This document shows positions 5,002-13,662 of a stretch of DNA of 55,746 bases, piece after piece. The notes beneath the pieces are model-generated. The model was not told the DNA's origin and ran no database searches. It saw nothing but the letters and a program-made list of their open reading frames with translations. The stretch is from a virus, in IMG/VR virus record IMGVR_UViG_3300048930_000157, positions 1-55,746 of that record, one strand, 5' to 3'. The position numbers and the translations under genes were made by a program. Positions within the stretch are counted from its first letter, which is position 1; the number at the start of each line of letters is the position of its first letter.

Positions 5002-7505
5002 GCGATCAATGTCCCTTCTACCATTTCGCTCTGTGGAAGAACGTGGTCGGCAAGGACAAACTTATACAGGTTTGCCGGATTGCCTACCTTGGTATCCATC
5101 TGGACGACGCTTGCCATGTCTTTCGACAGTTCCTTCAGGTTTTGGGCAAGCGACCGGGCGTTCGGGATTTGTCGTTCGTATTCACGAAGCACCCCGAGTG
5201 TGTTTGCCAGCCCACGTAGCTCTGCATGGAGTTTCGCGGCGGTTGTCCACTGACCGTTATTCTTGAACCCCGGCTCATTGGTCTGCGGGTTGTTCCATAC
5301 CTGTCGAACCCACTGTTCCAGTACGCTCCACAGGATTGACGCATCACGGGCCGTTTGCTTCTGGTTCATTTCCAGCGTTCGCAACAGGCCCATCTCCGGA
5401 AGATCAAGCGCCTGTGCAGATGCCAGCATGAAGTCCGCATATGCGGCCATACGCAAATCGTGTTGTTTCGGTGCCCACGTTTTAATAACACCGACAATTT
5501 TGTTCAAGTCCTGCAACAACTCGTACCAGAGTTGGTTTCGGTTGTTACGAATACGATCCAGCAGGACGGTCGGACTGATCTTCTCGCCGCGACGATCCAC
5601 GTAGAGCACCACCAGACGTGTTGATACGTCGGATCGGGTGAACCAGTGATTTCGTGTCGTCATCCCAAGGTGACACTTCACCTTGAATGTGACGTGATCG
5701 TTCGTGGTATAGAGCTTCCGGCGCGTAAACTGAATGCCGGTGGCAACTTCGCAAAGGGCATCTTCAAGCCACTTGTTCGGAGTATCGACGTTATCAAGAA
5801 AGACGTGGTGGGCATTGGAGACAGCAGTTTCAAACGTATCCCGGTCGGAAGGGATTGCTGAAACGGTAGACGTTGATCCAAGCAGCAACTCTCCAACTGC
5901 TTGAAGGGCCAAGGATTTTCCAGAATCCGTTGGTCCCGCGATGATAAGGTGTGGTTGGGCATCCATATACTCCGAAAAGAACAGCGAGTACGTCCACAGA
6001 CGGAACAAAGCCGTTGCCTGTTCGCGGGTATGTCGGGCAAGCTGTTCGTCGTAGTTCGGAATGCCAAAAATAGCCGTCTCCAATGACGGCGTACTGGCAT
6101 CTCCGGGCATTGCCGTAAACGGCTCCATGTTCAACGTATCGCGGAACAGAATCCCATCGGTGCCGTTTCGGACAACTTCAATGGTTTTTCCGTCCAGACG
6201 ATAGACCATTCCCTCACCGTTGTAGACGTAGAGCAGCCCTTGTTGCTTGCTCCAAAAGTATGACGTCTTGGGAACGACCGGAATCCCGCGATCCTGTACG
6301 AATGCCGTCAAGGTTTCATTGACTACCTTGAACTCCGGCTCTCCGTCTACGATCCAGTACCGAAGATTCAGCAACGTTTTCCACTTGCGGTTCGTCGGGT
6401 CCATCGGAATGATATGCTGGCCGTCGTAGTACAACGCTTCGTGGCGCTCGGTGTCCCAATAGAGACAACCGGTCGTATTCAGGTCTTTCATCACTTCTTC
6501 GCTGATGAGACGTCGGCGCTCCGTAACCGGCGTGCCGGTCTGTGCCCGAAGTTTCTTCAGTGTCGTGAGAACAGGCGTCTCTGCCGGGGCATGTGCAATA
6601 CGATACCCACGGTAAATATCCTTCCACAAATCTTCGTCGCTGTTGTAGCGCCACTCGGAGTGAAACTTATCGTTGGCTGAGTTATAGACCAACGAGAAGC
6701 AATCTTCTTCGCTCATGCCAAGGGTGTAGCAGATATGGTAAATCCGCCACAACGCCGCTGAACGATCCTCACGGGGCCGATCAAGCAAGTCTTTGAGTTC
6801 ATTGGTAAAACTGTACTGTTCTTCCAGTTCCAGCCGGGATGAGAGATGTTCCAGATTCGGCGGATCGGGCATCTTGCCGGTATCCAGCATGATTTCCGGG
6901 GCCGCTTCTAAATCGTCAAAATCTGCCGCTGTGTATTTGTTAGCCGCGTTAAACGACTGCACCACAATGGGATGTGGCGTCTGTCGCTTGAAAGACGTGC
7001 TTCCGGGCAGACGCAGCCACTTGGCAAGTGCCCATCCACCTTTATCCTCACGGAGCTTGTGTCCGTAGGCCAGCCGGTAATTGATCTTTTCGACGTCCCG
7101 TGCCGGGAGCGGTTCCGCCAAGAGCCAGTAGAGATGAAAACGTCCGGGCGATGTGCTGACGACGATGGACGGCTCAGGTTTGAACGTCCCCGGAGGAATG
7201 TCCGCATCATCCAGTTCTACCCACGCCACATCAAGAAGGTCTACAGCGTCATCTTTGCCGCAATCCTTCCCGCGACGGGTAAACCCGTGGGGAGAAAAGT
7301 ACACATCTTTTCCTACGCTATCGAAACCAAGTCCAGAAATGCCGGTTTCGTCAAGCGCATTGATTGTTCCCCGACTTCGCCAGTGAATCGTACCCGGAAA
7401 TCGTTGGTCCGAGTCGATGACCGCAAAACGGATCAGGTCGTCTTTGCGGGGATCATTGGCATCCTCCAACGGAAAGATCAACCGCAAAAACTCAGCAGTT
7501 TGCAT
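4998..7505 (-). CDS. Primase-helicase (RepB-like primase fused to SF3/D5-type helicase)
   Basis: This protein primes and unwinds DNA at the phage fork. From the ATG at 7505 (ribosome site AAGGA) it is 835 residues; an in-frame alternative start at 7556 lacks a good site. Residues 1-180 carry archaeo-eukaryotic-type primase motifs: ELDDAD at 98-102 (metal-binding acids), RFHLYW at 122-127 (catalytic His), and LRLPGS at 164-169. Residues about 500-620 form an SF3/D5-like helicase with Walker A AGPTDSGKS (523-531) and Walker B VFLDNVD (568-574). The C-terminal 150 residues are helical. It heads the leftward operon ending at 2871 and lies divergent from the terminase genes. Fusion of the two activities is common in phages and plasmids with their own origin. 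Confidence 0.88.
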   Translation of the reverse strand: MQTAEFLRLIFPLEDANDPRKDDLIRFAVIDSDQRFPGTIHWRSRGTINALDETGISGLGFDSVGKDVYFSPHGFTRRGKDCGKDDAVDLLDVAWVELDDADIPPGTFKPEPSIVVSTSPGRFHLYWLLAEPLPARDVEKINYRLAYGHKLREDKGGWALAKWLRLPGSTSFKRQTPHPIVVQSFNAANKYTAADFDDLEAAPEIMLDTGKMPDPPNLEHLSSRLELEEQYSFTNELKDLLDRPREDRSAALWRIYHICYTLGMSEEDCFSLVYNSANDKFHSEWRYNSDEDLWKDIYRGYRIAHAPAETPVLTTLKKLRAQTGTPVTERRRLISEEVMKDLNTTGCLYWDTERHEALYYDGQHIIPMDPTNRKWKTLLNLRYWIVDGEPEFKVVNETLTAFVQDRGIPVVPKTSYFWSKQQGLLYVYNGEGMVYRLDGKTIEVVRNGTDGILFRDTLNMEPFTAMPGDASTPSLETAIFGIPNYDEQLARHTREQATALFRLWTYSLFFSEYMDAQPHLIIAGPTDSGKSLALQAVGELLLGSTSTVSAIPSDRDTFETAVSNAHHVFLDNVDTPNKWLEDALCEVATGIQFTRRKLYTTNDHVTFKVKCHLGMTTRNHWFTRSDVSTRLVVLYVDRRGEKISPTVLLDRIRNNRNQLWYELLQDLNKIVGVIKTWAPKQHDLRMAAYADFMLASAQALDLPEMGLLRTLEMNQKQTARDASILWSVLEQWVRQVWNNPQTNEPGFKNNGQWTTAAKLHAELRGLANTLGVLREYERQIPNARSLAQNLKELSKDMASVVQMDTKVGNPANLYKFVLADHVLPQSEMVEGTLIA

Positions 7506-7543
7506 ATATGAGGGTCCTTTCAGGGATTTCGATGGTTTATTTC

Positions 7544-7573
7544 TTGACACTCGCAAGTTAGATATGGTATGTT
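7544..7573 (+). promoter_or_regulatory. Probable promoter for the late gene cluster
   Basis: TTGACA (7544-7549), an 18-base spacer and TATGTT (7568-7573) lie in the divergent gap between the primase-helicase and the small terminase gene. The -35 is perfect and the -10 is weaker, suggesting it may need help from a factor. No equally good leftward promoter is seen in the same gap. Confidence 0.6.
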
Positions 7574-7679
7574 AGGTGAAGTTTAAGAAAAGCATTTTTT
7601 CGAAAACTTTACCCCTTCCACCCAACGCTGTGTGTCAGTGCGTGGACAGGAATGATACCGTAAAAGCCGAAGAAGGTCA

Positions 7680-8219
7680 ATGACTACGCTAATCAACGCC
7701 CTCGTACCATCCTACGACGAAGCACGGGTACAACAACTCCTAGACGACATTCGACGTGGGTATTCATTTACCGACGCATGCCGAAATGCCGGGTACCGTG
7801 AGTCAACGATCCGGACATGGATGCTGAGAGGGGGTGATCCAGAATCTCGGTCCCCAAAGGTATGTCATCCCTCAGTGCGTGTTGAGCCGTACTACACCTT
7901 CGTCCGAGAACTTAGGTCCGCAATGGCTCAGGGAAAGCACCACTCGCCACCGGGACCGCCCCGTGGTCGTCGGCCACAAGACATAACCGAAGAACAGCGT
8001 GAGGCTGTGCTTCGGGCACTGGCACTCGGTTGGTCATTTCCCGCCGCATGCAGAGAAGCCAAACTCCCCTATGCCACCTTTATTTCATGGCTCCGGCTTG
8101 GCGGGTACCCACAGAAGGTATCTCCCTACCGGGACGTTTCCCATGAATATATTGAGGAACCATATAAATCCTTTGTCCGTGATGTACTAGATGCCGAGGA
8201 TAACTACTTTGCCACGTAG
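7680..8219 (+). CDS. Tandem-HTH protein related to the terminase small subunit
   Basis: A 179-residue protein with two copies of one helix-turn-helix unit, each followed by an EPY-x-(S/T)F tail. Copy 1 spans about 17-85 (RRGYSFTDACRNAGYRESTIRTWMLRGG ... EPYYTFVREL). Copy 2 spans about 105-177 (LGWSFPAACREAKLPYATFISWLRLGG ... EPYKSFVRDV). The same unit occurs a third time in the next gene, but here the protein stops right after the tail and lacks the C-terminal terminase extension. It starts at ATG 7680 behind GAAGG. It could bind the packaging site together with the next protein, or act as a regulator. The duplication is plain in the sequence; the role is inference. Confidence 0.7.
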   Translation: MTTLINALVPSYDEARVQQLLDDIRRGYSFTDACRNAGYRESTIRTWMLRGGDPESRSPKVCHPSVRVEPYYTFVRELRSAMAQGKHHSPPGPPRGRRPQDITEEQREAVLRALALGWSFPAACREAKLPYATFISWLRLGGYPQKVSPYRDVSHEYIEEPYKSFVRDVLDAEDNYFAT

Positions 8220-8745
8220 ACGATATGATCTTGATACCCTTGATGACTCCCCGGATGTGGTGTCATCTCTAGCGCAACGAGCGAGAGAGTTGGCCCGTGT
8301 GCATCCGGAAACGAATCCGGATACGAAGCGACCGTACGGAATTAGTGCGGAACAACGCATTCTCTTGATAGATGCGATTCGTGCCGGGAACTTCTTTTCA
8401 ACTGCCTGCCAAATTGCCGGAGTTTCGACTTCGACGTTTAACGACTGGATGCAACGCGGTGGTGACGCTGCAAGCGAAAGTAAATATGTCGAAGATGATC
8501 CGGTAGAACCATATAAGTCCTTTGCACGGGATGTGCGACTCGCTGAAGCAGAGGGAGAACAAAATCTGCTTGCTGATATTCGTGCAGCCGGTAAAGTGGA
8601 CTGGAAAGCAAACGCTTGGATTCTCGCACGCCGACACAAGGACGCGTGGGGGGAACAAAAGGGACCAATCCAAATCGGAACGAGTGGAAACGTTTCGATT
8701 ATGCTCCCTTCAAATAGTCGGGATAGCTCCCCGGATGAGAGCTAG
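8191..8745 (+). CDS. Terminase small subunit
   Basis: This protein recognises the packaging site on phage DNA and recruits the large terminase. It is 184 residues with an N-terminal basic arm, one helix-turn-helix unit (about 55-85, AGNFFSTACQIAGVSTSTFNDWMQRGG), an EPYKSFARDV helix, and a C-terminal block typical of small terminases (DIRAAG, WKANAWILARRHKDAWGEQ). The start at ATG 8191 overlaps the previous gene by 29 bases. A TTG at 8209 is another possibility. The order small subunit, a few small genes, large subunit, portal is classical. The shared unit with the upstream gene shows that one arose from the other by duplication. Confidence 0.82.
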   Translation: MPRITTLPRRRYDLDTLDDSPDVVSSLAQRARELARVHPETNPDTKRPYGISAEQRILLIDAIRAGNFFSTACQIAGVSTSTFNDWMQRGGDAASESKYVEDDPVEPYKSFARDVRLAEAEGEQNLLADIRAAGKVDWKANAWILARRHKDAWGEQKGPIQIGTSGNVSIMLPSNSRDSSPDES

Positions 8746-8758
8746 GAGTTAATCGTTT

Positions 8759-8998
8759 ATGAATCTCGAAATCCCCGAATCACTTGATAGCCTGTGTGTT
8801 GTGTGCGCTGACACGGGTCGATGGTCGGGAGCGCCGGAACCCTGCCCGGAATGCGGTGCATTTGCACCACTTCGAAAGCAAGCGAAGCGAGAGAAGTGGC
8901 GTCCATCGGATAACTACCGTGAGATTGAAACCCATCAGGGGCTGAATCGTAAAGAACGACGGCAGCAAAAGTCGAAACGCCTGAATAAGCGAGGATAA
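8759..8998 (+). CDS. Small zinc-ribbon protein
   Basis: A 79-residue protein with two CxxC knuckles (CVVC at 13-16 and CPEC at 29-32) that would bind one zinc ion, followed by a strongly basic helical tail with many Lys, Arg and Gln. This pairing of a zinc ribbon with a basic tail suggests nucleic-acid binding. It lies between the two terminase subunit genes and is followed after two bases by the next ATG. It may assist packaging or late transcription. No specific family is recognised. Confidence 0.65.
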   Translation: MNLEIPESLDSLCVVCADTGRWSGAPEPCPECGAFAPLRKQAKREKWRPSDNYREIETHQGLNRKERRQQKSKRLNKRG

Positions 8999-9000
8999 GT

Positions 9001-9120
9001 ATGTCAGTCAATACAGTTAGTGATCCGTGGGTTGGCGCGGAAATCGTGGATATTTCTACGACGGACCACACGTTCACCGCCAGACACGTTCATTTAGCTT
9101 TTAAGGATTTGCTATGGTAA
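9001..9120 (+). CDS. Very small protein between terminase genes
   Basis: A 39-residue frame starts at ATG 9001, eight bases after a GAGG site, and stops at TAA 9118-9120, overlapping the start of the next gene (ATGGTAA). Spacing and overlap on both sides fit a real coupled gene. The protein has a DPWVGAEIVDIS strand and a THDHTF-like turn (TTDHTFTARH) and no membrane segment. Function unknown. Confidence 0.5.
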   Translation: MSVNTVSDPWVGAEIVDISTTDHTFTARHVHLAFKDLLW

Positions 9121-9917
9121 ACAAATTGATTGCACAATACGCAGGACATGTAAATCCCGATGATTTTTCACAAGACGTAGCAAACGCGCTGCAAAATACC
9201 AACGACCGCACGGGAAGTGCTCCGGTAGATACGGCAATGGGTTCGTTGATCGCCACGCCGGGGAGCGATACGCAGGCGGCAATCGCCGCGCTCATCGCGG
9301 CGGTCAATGAGAGCGGCGGCGGGGGTGGGAGTGGTGATACCTACCCGATGAATCAGGCCATCTGGTACGACAACAGCACGGCGATAGCCGGGACGGACAC
9401 GAGCAGCGGGATGGGGTTGGACCCGGATATGGTCTACGGAGCGCTGATCCGCGTGACGGACCCGAGCGCCGGGCTGGCCGCGATCGGCGTGCGGGTGATG
9501 GCCGGTCCGGCCAATCCGGCGACGCTCCGCTTCGGGCTGTACGCGGTATCGGACGCGGCAACGAGCCGGGGGCTGCCCGGCGAACGCGGCGCGGAGCTGG
9601 GAACGATCGCGGTCGATGCCGTGGAAACCGGGTGGCTGACGCTGGAGACCTTTGCGGCGGCGGCGCCCGGATGGTACTGGATTGGCGTGGCCACGACCGA
9701 AAGCCTGGAGCTGATGGCGTGGTCCCCAGCCGTCACCGGCGGCGCGCTGCTCGGCGTGCGCGACCCAGATGGGGGGAACTTCCAGGCCGCCGGCGGGGTC
9801 GAACTGGCCGCCGCCGGCGCGCAGACGGCGATGCCGGCCACGCTGGCCGATGTCGCCACGGCCAGCGATCGGGTTTCCGAAGCGCCGTATCTCGCGTTCC
9901 GCATCGGCCCGTTATAG
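9114..9917 (+). CDS. Putative virion accessory protein, chimeric composition
   Basis: A 267-residue protein in two parts. Residues 1-60 have the base composition of the rest of the phage and look like a helical N-terminal domain (LIAQYAGHVNPDDFSQD). Then comes a GGGGGSG linker (about 69-75). The remaining 190 residues are beta-rich, Gly- and Ala-rich, and encoded by very GC-rich DNA. Segments such as LRFGLYAVSD, GWYWIGVATTE and YLAFRIGPL suggest a jelly-roll-like binding module, as in capsid or tail decorations that contact sugars or surfaces. It sits between the terminase subunits. The switch in GC content inside the gene, in frame, suggests the distal module came from another source. Confidence 0.55.
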   Translation: MVNKLIAQYAGHVNPDDFSQDVANALQNTNDRTGSAPVDTAMGSLIATPGSDTQAAIAALIAAVNESGGGGGSGDTYPMNQAIWYDNSTAIAGTDTSSGMGLDPDMVYGALIRVTDPSAGLAAIGVRVMAGPANPATLRFGLYAVSDAATSRGLPGERGAELGTIAVDAVETGWLTLETFAAAAPGWYWIGVATTESLELMAWSPAVTGGALLGVRDPDGGNFQAAGGVELAAAGAQTAMPATLADVATASDRVSEAPYLAFRIGPL

Positions 9918-10130
9918 GAGCCACGATGCTCACCAACGGCTACACCACCGTCGCGGCGCTCAAGACCCGGCTCGGCAACATCGCCGATGACCGGGACGAC
10001 GCCAAGCTGGAGCAGATCATCGAGGCGGCCAGCCGGGAGATCGACGGCCTGACGAACCGCGTGTTCTACACCGTGGACGCGCAGGCCCAGAGCACGAATC
10101 TCACCTACGTCATCGAGCGGATTCCGGTTA
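9230..10130. other. GC-rich inserted block
   Basis: About 900 bases are clearly richer in G and C than both flanks. The left edge falls inside the gene starting at 9114 and the right edge inside the gene starting at 9926, yet both frames stay open. This points to a homologous or modular exchange with a GC-rich relative. The edges are estimated by eye. Confidence 0.65.
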
Positions 10131-10432
10131 CTGGAACCGTGACGGCGGCATACCTGATGGTAGATGCACCCCATTTTGGAACTACCGCGACCGCTTGGCG
10201 GCTCGACATTCAACGAGCAGCGTCAACTGGCGGCGAGTTCACGACTATGGCCGATGTTGATTTCGTAACCGGAGTGGACATAGAGGCGCAGGTTGAGTTC
10301 CCGATGGTGCTGGCATCTGCGGGAAGTCTGGCCGTGACGGAAGGGCAGTACGTGTACGTATGGAACCGGGTCGGAGTCAACTCGGAAGGCACCCCCCGGT
10401 GTTTGGTCGTGCTCGTTATTGAACCCGCCTAG
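9926..10432 (+). CDS. Head-tail connector-like protein (gp6-type N-terminus)
   Basis: A 168-residue protein from ATG 9926 (ribosome site TAGGAG). The N-terminal 60 residues, YTTVAALKTRLG ... LEQIIEAASREIDGLTNR, match the helical pattern of gp6-like connector proteins, which form the ring under the portal through which DNA passes. The C-terminal 100 residues are beta-rich (TAWRLDIQRA, QYVYVWNRVG). The first 70 codons are GC-rich and the rest return to the phage average near position 10130, so the gene looks spliced from two sources. A second adaptor-like protein is encoded at 16152. Its place upstream of the large terminase rather than after the coat gene is unusual. Confidence 0.6.
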   Translation: MLTNGYTTVAALKTRLGNIADDRDDAKLEQIIEAASREIDGLTNRVFYTVDAQAQSTNLTYVIERIPVTGTVTAAYLMVDAPHFGTTATAWRLDIQRAASTGGEFTTMADVDFVTGVDIEAQVEFPMVLASAGSLAVTEGQYVYVWNRVGVNSEGTPRCLVVLVIEPA

Positions 10433-10443
10433 GAGACAAGATA

Positions 10444-10749
10444 ATGCCTAATCTAAATGTTGATCCGCCTCAGTATTTTGTTGGGGAGACTGTGCGGTTT
10501 TGGGCACGGGATATTCTCGACGCGGCGGGTGATCCAGTCGAAGCCGGAGACGGTACGATGCTGGTTCAACTTATTGACTATAACGATGAAGCGGTGGCAT
10601 CGGAGTCCGGGCAACCGGACACCGTTGACACGAACGATTGGTACGCGGACGTAAACCTGCCGCAATCCGGTATGCACGATGTGAAGATCACCGTCACCGT
10701 TGGTGATACGGTGCGGATTAGTAAAGAACCGTTTTATATCTACCCGTAA
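10444..10749 (+). CDS. Small beta-rich protein, possible virion component
   Basis: A 101-residue protein starts at ATG 10444 behind AGGAGACA. Strand-like segments alternate with turns (PQYFVGETVRFWARDI, LVQLIDYN, MHDVKITVTVGDTV, EPFYIYP), a pattern like an immunoglobulin-type or bacterial surface-type beta sandwich. There are no Cys residues and no signal or membrane segment. It sits directly before the large terminase and after the connector-like gene, so a capsid decoration or fibre-like role is possible. No family is recognised; the beta-sandwich reading is inference from sequence pattern only. Confidence 0.55.
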   Translation: MPNLNVDPPQYFVGETVRFWARDILDAAGDPVEAGDGTMLVQLIDYNDEAVASESGQPDTVDTNDWYADVNLPQSGMHDVKITVTVGDTVRISKEPFYIYP

Positions 10750-10758
10750 GAAGAATGT

Positions 10759-12177
10759 ATGGCTAAACAACAAGACGTCGTTGAAGTCAAACCACAAGAA
10801 GGACCACAGACGGAGTTTCTATCAACTCCGGCTGATATTGCTGTCTACGGTGGTGCGGCGGGTGGAGGAAAAACATGGGCTATTCTCGCAGAACCGCTCA
10901 GACACTACGGCAACCCGAAGTTCTCCGCTGTTATCTTCCGCCGAACGTATCCTATGATCGAAAGCGAAGGCGGTCTTTGGGAGGAATCCGGCAACGTCTA
11001 CCCGCTCGTCGGCGGAAAGCCGAGACAGCGTGACCTAAAGTGGATTTTCCCTACAGGCATGTCCGTTCGTTTTGCACACATGCAACACGAAGATGACAAG
11101 CTGAACTGGCAGGGAGCGCAAATCCCCTTCATCGGATTCGATGAGTTAACGCACTTCACAGAATCGCAGTTCTTCTACATGCTCTCTCGTAACCGTTCGG
11201 TGTCGGCGGGAATCAAGGGGTATATCCGAGCGACATGTAACCCGGATGCGCTTTCGTGGGTGAAGCGGTTTCTTGCCCCGTGGGTTGATCGCTTCTCTCC
11301 GGTGAAAGCCGAGAGCGGCGAAATCCTCTACATGATGCGAGATGGGGGACATATCAAATGGTACCGAAGTAAGCAGGAAGCCATTGATGATCCGGAAAAT
11401 GCCCACTTGCTGAATAACCCACATGTCGATCCAGAATCTCTTATTAAATCCGTTACCTTCATTAAATCTACGATTTATGACAACCAGATTCTTATTAAGC
11501 AACAGCCTGAATACCTCGGAAGTCTCCTTGCCCTCCCATACGTGGAGCGTATGCGTCTGCTTGAAGGCGATTGGGATGTTCTTCCGGAAGCCGGAAAGGT
11601 CTTTGACCGGACGTGGTTTGAAGGGGTGAAGTCGGCTCCGGTCGGCGGCTCCGGTAAAGATAAAGCGTGGGAAGTTCGGTTTTGGGACTTTGCTGCCACT
11701 GAAAAGAAGGTGAAAGGTGACGATCCCGACTGGACAGTAGGTACAAAAATGCGTAAAGTTAATGGAAAGTATTACGTTGTCGATGTTATTCGCGTACGGG
11801 CAAACCCCGGAGAGCTTGAACGGGTGGTGGTGAACACCGCATCACAAGAGCCGGATGTGCCTGTGCGATGGGAGCAGGAAGGGGCATCCTCGGGTAAGAT
11901 TGCGACGAATCACTTTGTTGAAAAACTGGCCGGATACGATGCCCGTGGTATGCGTCCAACTGGTGATAAACTGACACGGGCGCTCCCCTTTTCCGCACAA
12001 GCTGAAGTTCAGAACGTGAAGCTGGTACAGGCTGAATGGAATGAGCAATGGCTAACAGAACTCCACCACTTTCCTGACGCAACCCACGACGACTGTGTAG
12101 ATAGCGCCTCTGGTGCCTTTAATTATCTTGCTCGATTTGGCGCTGATGTAAGCGTCGGCCCGGACATTTGGAGTTAA
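10759..12177 (+). CDS. Terminase large subunit
   Basis: The packaging motor and nuclease of the phage, 472 residues. Its N-terminal ATPase has Walker A GGAAGGGKT (31-39), an arginine-rich strand (FRRTY, 60-64) and Walker B IPFIGFDE (122-129) followed by the LTHF coupling motif. The RNase H-like nuclease starts near residue 300 with WDFAAT (Asp 310). Its last acidic pair is in THDDCVDS near 450. Length and motif order fit the TerL family of siphoviruses. The start ATG 10759 follows AAGAAG. It pumps DNA through the portal encoded immediately downstream, with the small subunit upstream. The packaging type (cos or pac) cannot be read from these motifs. Confidence 0.95.
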   Translation: MAKQQDVVEVKPQEGPQTEFLSTPADIAVYGGAAGGGKTWAILAEPLRHYGNPKFSAVIFRRTYPMIESEGGLWEESGNVYPLVGGKPRQRDLKWIFPTGMSVRFAHMQHEDDKLNWQGAQIPFIGFDELTHFTESQFFYMLSRNRSVSAGIKGYIRATCNPDALSWVKRFLAPWVDRFSPVKAESGEILYMMRDGGHIKWYRSKQEAIDDPENAHLLNNPHVDPESLIKSVTFIKSTIYDNQILIKQQPEYLGSLLALPYVERMRLLEGDWDVLPEAGKVFDRTWFEGVKSAPVGGSGKDKAWEVRFWDFAATEKKVKGDDPDWTVGTKMRKVNGKYYVVDVIRVRANPGELERVVVNTASQEPDVPVRWEQEGASSGKIATNHFVEKLAGYDARGMRPTGDKLTRALPFSAQAEVQNVKLVQAEWNEQWLTELHHFPDATHDDCVDSASGAFNYLARFGADVSVGPDIWS

Positions 12178-12180
12178 TAC

Positions 12181-13662
12181 ATGAGCTACCCACCTTCCGC
12201 CCCACAGCAATATCCGTCGTTCACCTTTACGCCACAAGTGGTGTCTGTTCCTCATGGGGCTTCAGGAGCAGCGGCGAATAAAATGAACCTTGCGAAACGG
12301 GCGTATCACGGTGACTATGCCGCTCCACTCCGGACGAAAGCCGGTGCCCCAAACGACAACATCACCATGAACCTGTGTCGTTCGATTGTCGATAAGTCGG
12401 TGAGTTTCCTGTTTGGACGACCGGTAAGTTTTGCACTCGATCAAGACGTTACAAAATCGCCTGATGAAATCCTTCTCGATCAAATCTGGAAGTTCAGTAA
12501 CAAGGACGCCTTGCTGCAACGACTGGCAACCAACGGAGCAGTCTTTGGACAGGTGTTCCTGAAGATTCGTATTGAAGAAACCTTACCGCGATTGCTGGTG
12601 CTCGATCCTACCTGTGTCACGGTAGAAACCGCTCACGATGATTACACGCAGGTAAACCGCTACGTCATTAAGTGGAAAATTACGCTTGACGAAGCAATAA
12701 AAAAGCAGCGCATCTACCGTCAGCGTATTGCCCGTGTGCCAGCCCGGTTGTACTTCGATCCAAATGGCGACTTGCAGAACGCTCCGCAGTCGTGGACGAT
12801 TGAAGATGACTACGCCGATGTGCAATGGGATCAGGAACCGACTGATGGAGATTGGGTTCGAATCGGATATGAGGACTGGCCCTATGAGTTCTCTCCGATT
12901 GTAGACTGCCAGAATCTTCCGTCTGCAAATGAATATTGGGGATTGTCTGACATTGAGCCGGATATTATTCGACTCGTTGAATCTATTCACCGATCCGTGT
13001 CAAATATTAACCGTATCATTCGTAACCATGCGTTCCCTCGCACGTATACGATTGGGCTGGACGGCAAGCAAGCGGAACAGGTTGTTATTAATCCGGACGG
13101 AATTATTAACATTCCGGGCGATCCAACACAGGTCAAGTTCGCTAACCTTGAAATGCAGTCCGACCTTGCGAGTTCATTGAGCTTCTATGATCGGCTCCGA
13201 GAAGCCCTCTATGAAGTGTCACGAACACCGGAAGTCGCTGCGGGTAAGGTACAGGATTTGGCCTATCTGTCCGCTATGGCGATGCAGATTTTGTATGGCC
13301 CAATGCTGGAAAAGACCAACACCAAGCGCATGCTCTACGGGGCATTCCTTGGAGAAGTCTGCAAGCGTGTCATGTTCATCATGGGACGACCGATTACCGA
13401 TGATGTTATTGTCATTTGGCCTGAAACCTTCCCACGCGATGCTCAAATTGAGACATTGACGGCGATTAATAAGCTGCAAGTTGGCTTTTCATCTGATACA
13501 ATTATCTCTGAACTCGGTGGAAACCCTGAGTACGAACGAGAACGACGTAAGGATGATCCGGGTTCGGTACCGTTGGTACCGGCTTCGGCTCCTGAGCCAC
13601 AAGCAGGTAGTTCTGCCAATACCACGCAACGTGCGGCGGCTAATGGTGGACCGGAGCGATAA
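12181..13662 (+). CDS. Portal protein (SPP1 gp6-like)
   Basis: The portal forms the dodecameric ring at one capsid vertex through which DNA is packaged and ejected. This protein is 493 residues, normal for the SPP1-gp6-like family. Recognisable parts are an N-terminal NITMNLCRSIVDKSVSFLFGRP block (about 60-81), a DPTCVTVE strand and an EDWPYEFSPIVDCQN segment in the wing domain. The long central helix region holds DIEPDIIRLVESIHRSVSNINR, followed by an IPGDP loop, and the tail is flexible and Pro/Ala-rich. It starts three bases after the large terminase stop. Its TAATG stop overlaps the next gene. Confidence 0.92.
   Translation: MSYPPSAPQQYPSFTFTPQVVSVPHGASGAAANKMNLAKRAYHGDYAAPLRTKAGAPNDNITMNLCRSIVDKSVSFLFGRPVSFALDQDVTKSPDEILLDQIWKFSNKDALLQRLATNGAVFGQVFLKIRIEETLPRLLVLDPTCVTVETAHDDYTQVNRYVIKWKITLDEAIKKQRIYRQRIARVPARLYFDPNGDLQNAPQSWTIEDDYADVQWDQEPTDGDWVRIGYEDWPYEFSPIVDCQNLPSANEYWGLSDIEPDIIRLVESIHRSVSNINRIIRNHAFPRTYTIGLDGKQAEQVVINPDGIINIPGDPTQVKFANLEMQSDLASSLSFYDRLREALYEVSRTPEVAAGKVQDLAYLSAMAMQILYGPMLEKTNTKRMLYGAFLGEVCKRVMFIMGRPITDDVIVIWPETFPRDAQIETLTAINKLQVGFSSDTIISELGGNPEYERERRKDDPGSVPLVPASAPEPQAGSSANTTQRAAANGGPER

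Noticed and set aside
6972-7511. 179-codon rightward frame inside the primase-helicase gene
   Set aside because: It mirrors the real leftward gene whose motifs are all present; no ribosome site or family match.
9632-9925. Extended start for the connector-like gene at 9632
   Set aside because: ATG 9926 has a clear ribosome site; the earlier part overlaps the preceding gene in another frame with shadow-type composition.
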